From Pontederia crassipes (lineage: Eukaryota > Streptophyta > Magnoliopsida > Commelinales > Pontederiaceae): DNA of 64,000 nt. This document shows positions 59,688 to 64,000 of this stretch, piece by piece; position 1 is the first letter of the stretch, and each line of letters begins with the position of its first letter. The position numbers and the translations under genes were made by a program. Location: the NCBI GenBank assembly GCA_030549335.1, contig CM060195.1, positions 16,671,501-16,735,500 of the forward strand. The letters are read 5' to 3'. The notes beneath the pieces were generated by a model, which saw nothing but the letters and a program-made list of their open reading frames with translations, had not been told where the DNA came from and searched no databases.

Positions 59688-61361
59688 TGATGCGAACTTA
59701 GAAACATTAGCAAGCGCACTAATCGTTCAAGTAATAAAGTGATGAGTATAAAGTATCGTTCCCACGAGGACAAGAAATAATTAATAACTTATCTTACTTA
59801 TAAATTGAGAAAAGATAATAACTCTGTGTTTTGTAAAAATAAGAAGAGTAAATAATATAAATATAGAGTTATGATCAATGGGGTTTAAAAGTATAGAATT
59901 GATGAATATGATTTATCTTGATCAATACCACTACTCATGTACGAATTCTAGACAAAAGATGATGAATTAATAAAGTAAAATTCCCAAATTGATTTAACCA
60001 ATATTTCAGGCTTTAAATCCTATTTTGAAATCAACAAAAGAGATTAACCCTCTTGGTTTTTAATCTAATTTATTAGATTTCAAAATGCACTCAATTGGAA
60101 TATAAAGTTAAAGGCTTTCTCAAGTCATCTTAACAACAACACAATTGGGTCTCTTGCGATTTTCCCAAAAGTGGCATGTAAGAGGAAAAATCAGAGAAAA
60201 ACTCTAGAGAATCTAAGAACTTCTTTTCAGATAATAATAAGATTCAAAGGAATAAATCTCAGGCAATAATTAATAAAATCATCAAACATACTATTGATCC
60301 ATCAACTAATCGTACGAAGAATTCATAAAGAATAGAGTTCAATTTACGTGCACATGAAAACTACGAAATAATAATGATAAAATGTAAAAGGAGTAGAGAC
60401 AACCTGATGATTTTTAGTCAGTCATGTTGCTTCAAAAGGCGGCTCAAAGGCTTCTTTCGGCATGGTTCGAACATGATTGCAGTTTCAGAACCGTCACGAC
60501 CATTCCTATGTCTTTCATGGCTGTGCTTCAAGGGCATACGCGATCAATTCGGGAAAGGTCGTGCTAGAATGTGGAACGAGTGTGACATCAGCATTGCTTT
60601 GCATACCCTGGCACGACTATGACATGATAGAGGCACGGCCGTGACAGTAATCTCCCTGAAAAAATATGCTAACGAAAAGAGTATGAATCTATTACTAATC
60701 TAAACTAAAAAAAAGAAAATCCAATTTTAATGCTAATAACTGAAAACTAAGGGGACAAAGGGTTAGGAGTGTAGTTCTAAGTTTTAGTCGTTAGCTTGAC
60801 TTTTACCCTTTGACTACCTCAAGTGTCTGGAAGGGAATCGAAGTGACATTTTTCCATCTTACCTCTGATGTAATGCTCAAGGCGTTGTTCCTCCACTTTG
60901 AAAGAATTACCTAGATCATCTTGTAGAGCTTGGTCCTTGAAAACGGCCTAACAGACCGTCGTCACGGCCGCGAAAGGTGCTGGCACGGCCGTGACAGAAG
61001 GCTGAAAAGACTGAAAAATACTTAGCCAATTTTTTAGCTGAAAATTGTGTGTCACGGCCATGACAGAAGCTGTCACGATCGTGACAGTGCCTTAGTCAAA
61101 TTTTTGCCTGCAGAATCTTCTGTCACGACCATGACAATAATTGTCACGGCCGTGACATTCTTTTGAGCTGTTTTAGGCCTTTTCTTGCCTTCATTTCGAT
61201 GTTTTCTCATATCTTGCCATGAATAATTTCCATATTTAGGTAGAAATCAAATCTAAAGAAAATTATATGAAAACAAATCAAAACTCCTCCTTTCTAAACA
61301 TAAAAATATTCTAAAATATTAATCAAATGACCCAAACTAATGCATGATTTTTCGTGCATCA
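59688..61361 (-). repeat. Chimeric 5' LTR of the 5.5-kb element
   Basis: Bases 59688-60343 and 60940-61361 match the left LTR. Bases 60344-60939 (596 bp) instead match internal sequence 58112-58705. They replace 56477-56762 of the left LTR (286 bp), and the arithmetic closes exactly (1,364 - 286 + 596 = 1,674). The replaced part holds the TATA box, so this promoter is probably dead. Confidence 0.9.
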
Positions 61362-62085
61362 CCGACTGATAACTTTGCATATATCATGGAAAATGTCCAA
61401 ATATGAGTGGTTCAGAGCATTGAAGGCATCAAAGGGATTAAGATGGCAAGTGAATGAGGTCAGAAATAAAATGTGGATAAGATTTCATAGGATTGATAAC
61501 TTTGGTGCAAAAAATGATAACTTGATGCCATAAAAATGATAACTTGTCATAAGTTTAGTTGTGGTTATCCAAATGTGATCAAATTAGAGCAGCAAGGAGT
61601 TAGGACAATAATATAACGATTGCCTAATGCCTTTATGCAAAATTGATAGCCTTGCACATCAAAATGACAGTTTTACCCTAAAACGATAACTTGACACTAA
61701 AAAATGATAACTTATGAAATGGAATGATAACTTTGCACAAGTTGAAATACGATCATCCAAATATGATTAATTTATGATGTCATGGGATTTAGGACAAGAA
61801 AATCACTAGAAATAAGCTAAACTAGAAAAATGATAACTTTGCACATTGGAGTGATAACTTGCCCAGAAAATGATAACTTGGCATAGAATTGACATATTTA
61901 TGGATTTTAGCAATTCAAAACTTCTATGCACATGGAATTAAGTATAAAATGAGAATGATCAGTTGGTTATCACAATCCATTGCATTCCAAGCATAATTGG
62001 CCAAAAGTTAGGCAAAATAAGGGCTCGATATGGGTGAATTGACTAGAAAATAGGATAAAAACCTATTGTGATCAGCTAGTGATCA

Positions 62086-64000
62086 AACTCCCCCAAGCTT
62101 AGCCTTTTGCTTGTCCTCAAGTAAAACATTCAGAAATTAAGGATAAACTTGAATTAACAGTCCACAAATGAATTCAAAACCATTTTAGTCCAATGAGTTT
62201 CCCACATTGCCAACACTTCATTCTTTCTAAAAACTCAATTTTTAGCTAGGGAATCATAGAAGCTAAAGCAAATTTAAGCCATGGAAGAAGTACTAGCAGT
62301 AACAAGTTTGAATTTCTGGGATTGTCAACTTTACAAAGGGGTTGAACTACAAATCCCTTCATGAACAGATTTTCCACTACTTAAACAAGTTTAACACCGG
62401 ACTTTTATTCATGAAAATGCAAGTAAATAGGTCAAGACCTGATTTTTATTCATGCTGGTCGCATGATAAAAATGCTGGCTTTATTTAGGAGAGATTCTTT
62501 TTTGGAATTTCACTCTCTTTATTTATGCATACATGTAATGCAAAATGCAACTTTTCACTTTTTCTTTTCTTCATTTTTCTTTCCTATTCTGTTCATGAAG
62601 TGCGCAATAGTTCAAACTCAAGTAAGGTTTAGATCCCTTTGTCCAAAAAGTCAAGTTTTCCTATTTAACATGGCAGCAAGAGCCTTGACTCTCTTCTAGA
62701 CATCTTTTACTATCAATTTAATCCATGAATGTCAGCTAGTGTTACCCACAAAAAAGAAAAATTTTCAGCTGAAATTTAATTCAAATGCATCTGAATGATT
62801 GAGTCAATTAAAGCAAGAAGACTAATGGCCAAATTGGCCACTTGGTATTGGAGTGTACTAACTATCATATAAGGTATTTCACCCATTTTAGAGTTAAAAT
62901 GAAGGCAAGAATTGAATTGAGCCCAAAAAATGATAACCAGTGATAACTTGTCAAAACTAGTGATGACCAAGTGAAACCAATGATAACTTGTTCAAACAGT
63001 GATAACCTGGTGGTAAATAATGATATGAGTATTAAAATAGATTGAAAACTTGGTGTAAAATTTAGAAAAGCACTAGGTTTTCTCCCCCAAGCTTATTCTC
63101 AGCATTGTCCACAGTGGTGAAAATATAGGCAAGGGAGAGGGTTGGGAGGGTATCAAATTCTTGGATTTGTGCAATTGATCCCTTCCAATGGTTCTTGCAT
63201 CTCAATCAGAGTCTTTGGGTGGTCCATTCTTCATGAATTGCAAATAATCCTGCAAAGAAATAAAGGATATCAGTGAAATCTGCAATATCAAATTTTGGGG
63301 TGCACAATTCAATGAAATGCATTGAAATTCTCTGAGATTCAGCAATGATGGATTTGGATAACTGATATGAATGATAATTCAGATGTCAATATGATAATTG
63401 CAACATGAAGGAAAAGATAATATCAGTTATCATTCGGATTTCAGTGAGAAATTTAAAAATGAGGGTAGGGTACTCCCTAAATAAAAATTTATGGATTGAT
63501 CTGATTCCTCCTTAACTTATTCCTGCAAAACAGAAAGATTAGGTATAAAATGGCTTGGGTTACCTCTCAAGAAGTGCCCTACTTTAATGTCTTAGGCTAG
63601 ACATTGTTACAACTCTTGATATCAAGGAGGTTTAAATAGTATGATGTAATCAAGTAGAGATTTTAATCTGTGGACAGCTTCACTAATCAAGTATGGATCT
63701 CTTAGTTTGTCAATGATTGATCTTTGTTTTTCAGTTTGATTCCCTCCTCCATTGTACCAGAAATCTACTAACTTCTCATCCCAAAACTTCTCATGTATGA
63801 CATATGAATCTCCTAGATCACCATCTTGTTTAAGCAGTCATTTCTTCATTGGCCTATTAAAATGCAGCATTATTGGAAGATCTTTGAGCTCTTGGTTCCA
63901 TCTTTCAGTGGGCAAATAATGATCTTCCTTCATTGAATGTTCCATTCCTTTTACAAATTTGAATTCTGCTATAGCCTCTATTTGGAAAGAAATTTCTTCT
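62086..64000 (-). mobile_element. Internal region of the hairpin-family element, runs off the end
   Basis: The PPT reads GGGGGAGTT on the minus strand at 62086-62094, next to the LTR end. A second cccccaagctt box is at about 63084. Motifs aatgataactt recur at 62930-63010. A broken minus-strand frame at about 63650-64000 (KGMEHSMKEDHYLPTERW, one TGA, then GDSYVIHEKFWDEKLVDF) is not recognised. The other LTR lies outside the window. Confidence 0.65.

Larger units (their letters stand above)
55825..61361 (-). mobile_element. Non-autonomous LTR retrotransposon, 5,537 bp, chimeric 5' LTR
   Basis: The ends are TGATGCG...GCATCA and the duplication is ccgac (55820-55824 and 61362-61366). The LTRs are 55825-57188 (1,364 bp) and 59688-61361 (1,674 bp). 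The PBS is identical to that of the 10.4-kb element, so it belongs to the same broad Athila-like group. There is no gag core, protease, RT or integrase. Confidence 0.9.
52665..62085 (-). mobile_element. LTR of the hairpin family, internally duplicated and split
   Basis: Read on the minus strand it starts TGATCACTAGCTG (62085) and runs to about 52665, matching the solo LTR at 16373-19201. A segment of about 1.64 kb is duplicated: 53460-54597 corresponds to 55099-55824 plus 61367-61785. Between the copies lies a 165-bp GC-richer filler (about 54598-54762) of unknown origin. The nested element 55825-61361 splits it. Hairpins are retained at 53312-53361, 53495-53510, 54768-54781, 54915-54964 and 55134-55149. 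Confidence 0.82.

Overview
The window is nuclear DNA of a flowering plant, most likely a monocot. It holds two recognisable host genes in a landscape dominated by nested LTR retrotransposons. The monocot reading rests on the very GC-rich first exons of both genes; I cannot name the species.

Layout. (1) 1-9,960: a 5' flank with a hAT-like MITE, then a complete four-exon phytochrome B gene (PHYB, + strand, 1,144 codons). Its second intron carries two SINE insertions with exact target-site duplications. (2) 10,930-31,607: a LINE relic, a reversed LTR relic, and a decayed Ty3/gypsy chromovirus (RT, RNase H, integrase, chromodomain, then polypurine tract and 3' LTR). That 3' LTR was hit 7 bp from its start by a 2.8-kb solo LTR (TSD taata) and near its other end by a complete 10.4-kb non-autonomous Athila-like element (TSD gttgt, LTRs almost identical). 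(3) 31,608-46,288: further LTR relics of the chromovirus type and a five-unit tandem array of about 1,120 bp that grew out of an LTR end plus its flank. (4) 46,289-48,956: a three-exon peroxisomal enoyl-CoA hydratase/isomerase gene (- strand) ending in the peroxisomal signal SKL, with a SINE in intron 1. (5) 49,200-52,665: another LTR-like block holding a nuclear copy of plastid trnI-CAU, followed by a small hAT MITE. (6) 52,665-64,000: a long LTR of the same family as the solo LTR, internally duplicated and split by a 5.5-kb non-autonomous element whose 5' LTR is chimeric. The host element's internal region runs off the window end.

The host genes look intact and unrelated in function: PHYB is the red/far-red photoreceptor, and the hydratase belongs to peroxisomal acyl-CoA metabolism. 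The rest is transposon stratigraphy.

The most unusual signal is in the LTR family at 16,373-19,201 and 52,665-62,085. Its sense strand carries five diverged repeats of about 190 bp, each with two short hairpins. Most are capped by a GNRA-type tetraloop (GAGA or GAAA), and stem base pairs change in a compensatory way between copies and between the two LTRs. This looks like selection on a reiterated RNA structure. Other notable signals are palindromes with the core ACGGCCGT packed into two otherwise different LTR families, a dimeric higher-order pattern in the tandem array, and the replacement of a TATA-bearing LTR segment by internal element sequence.

All calls come from reading the sequence; no database search or folding program was run.
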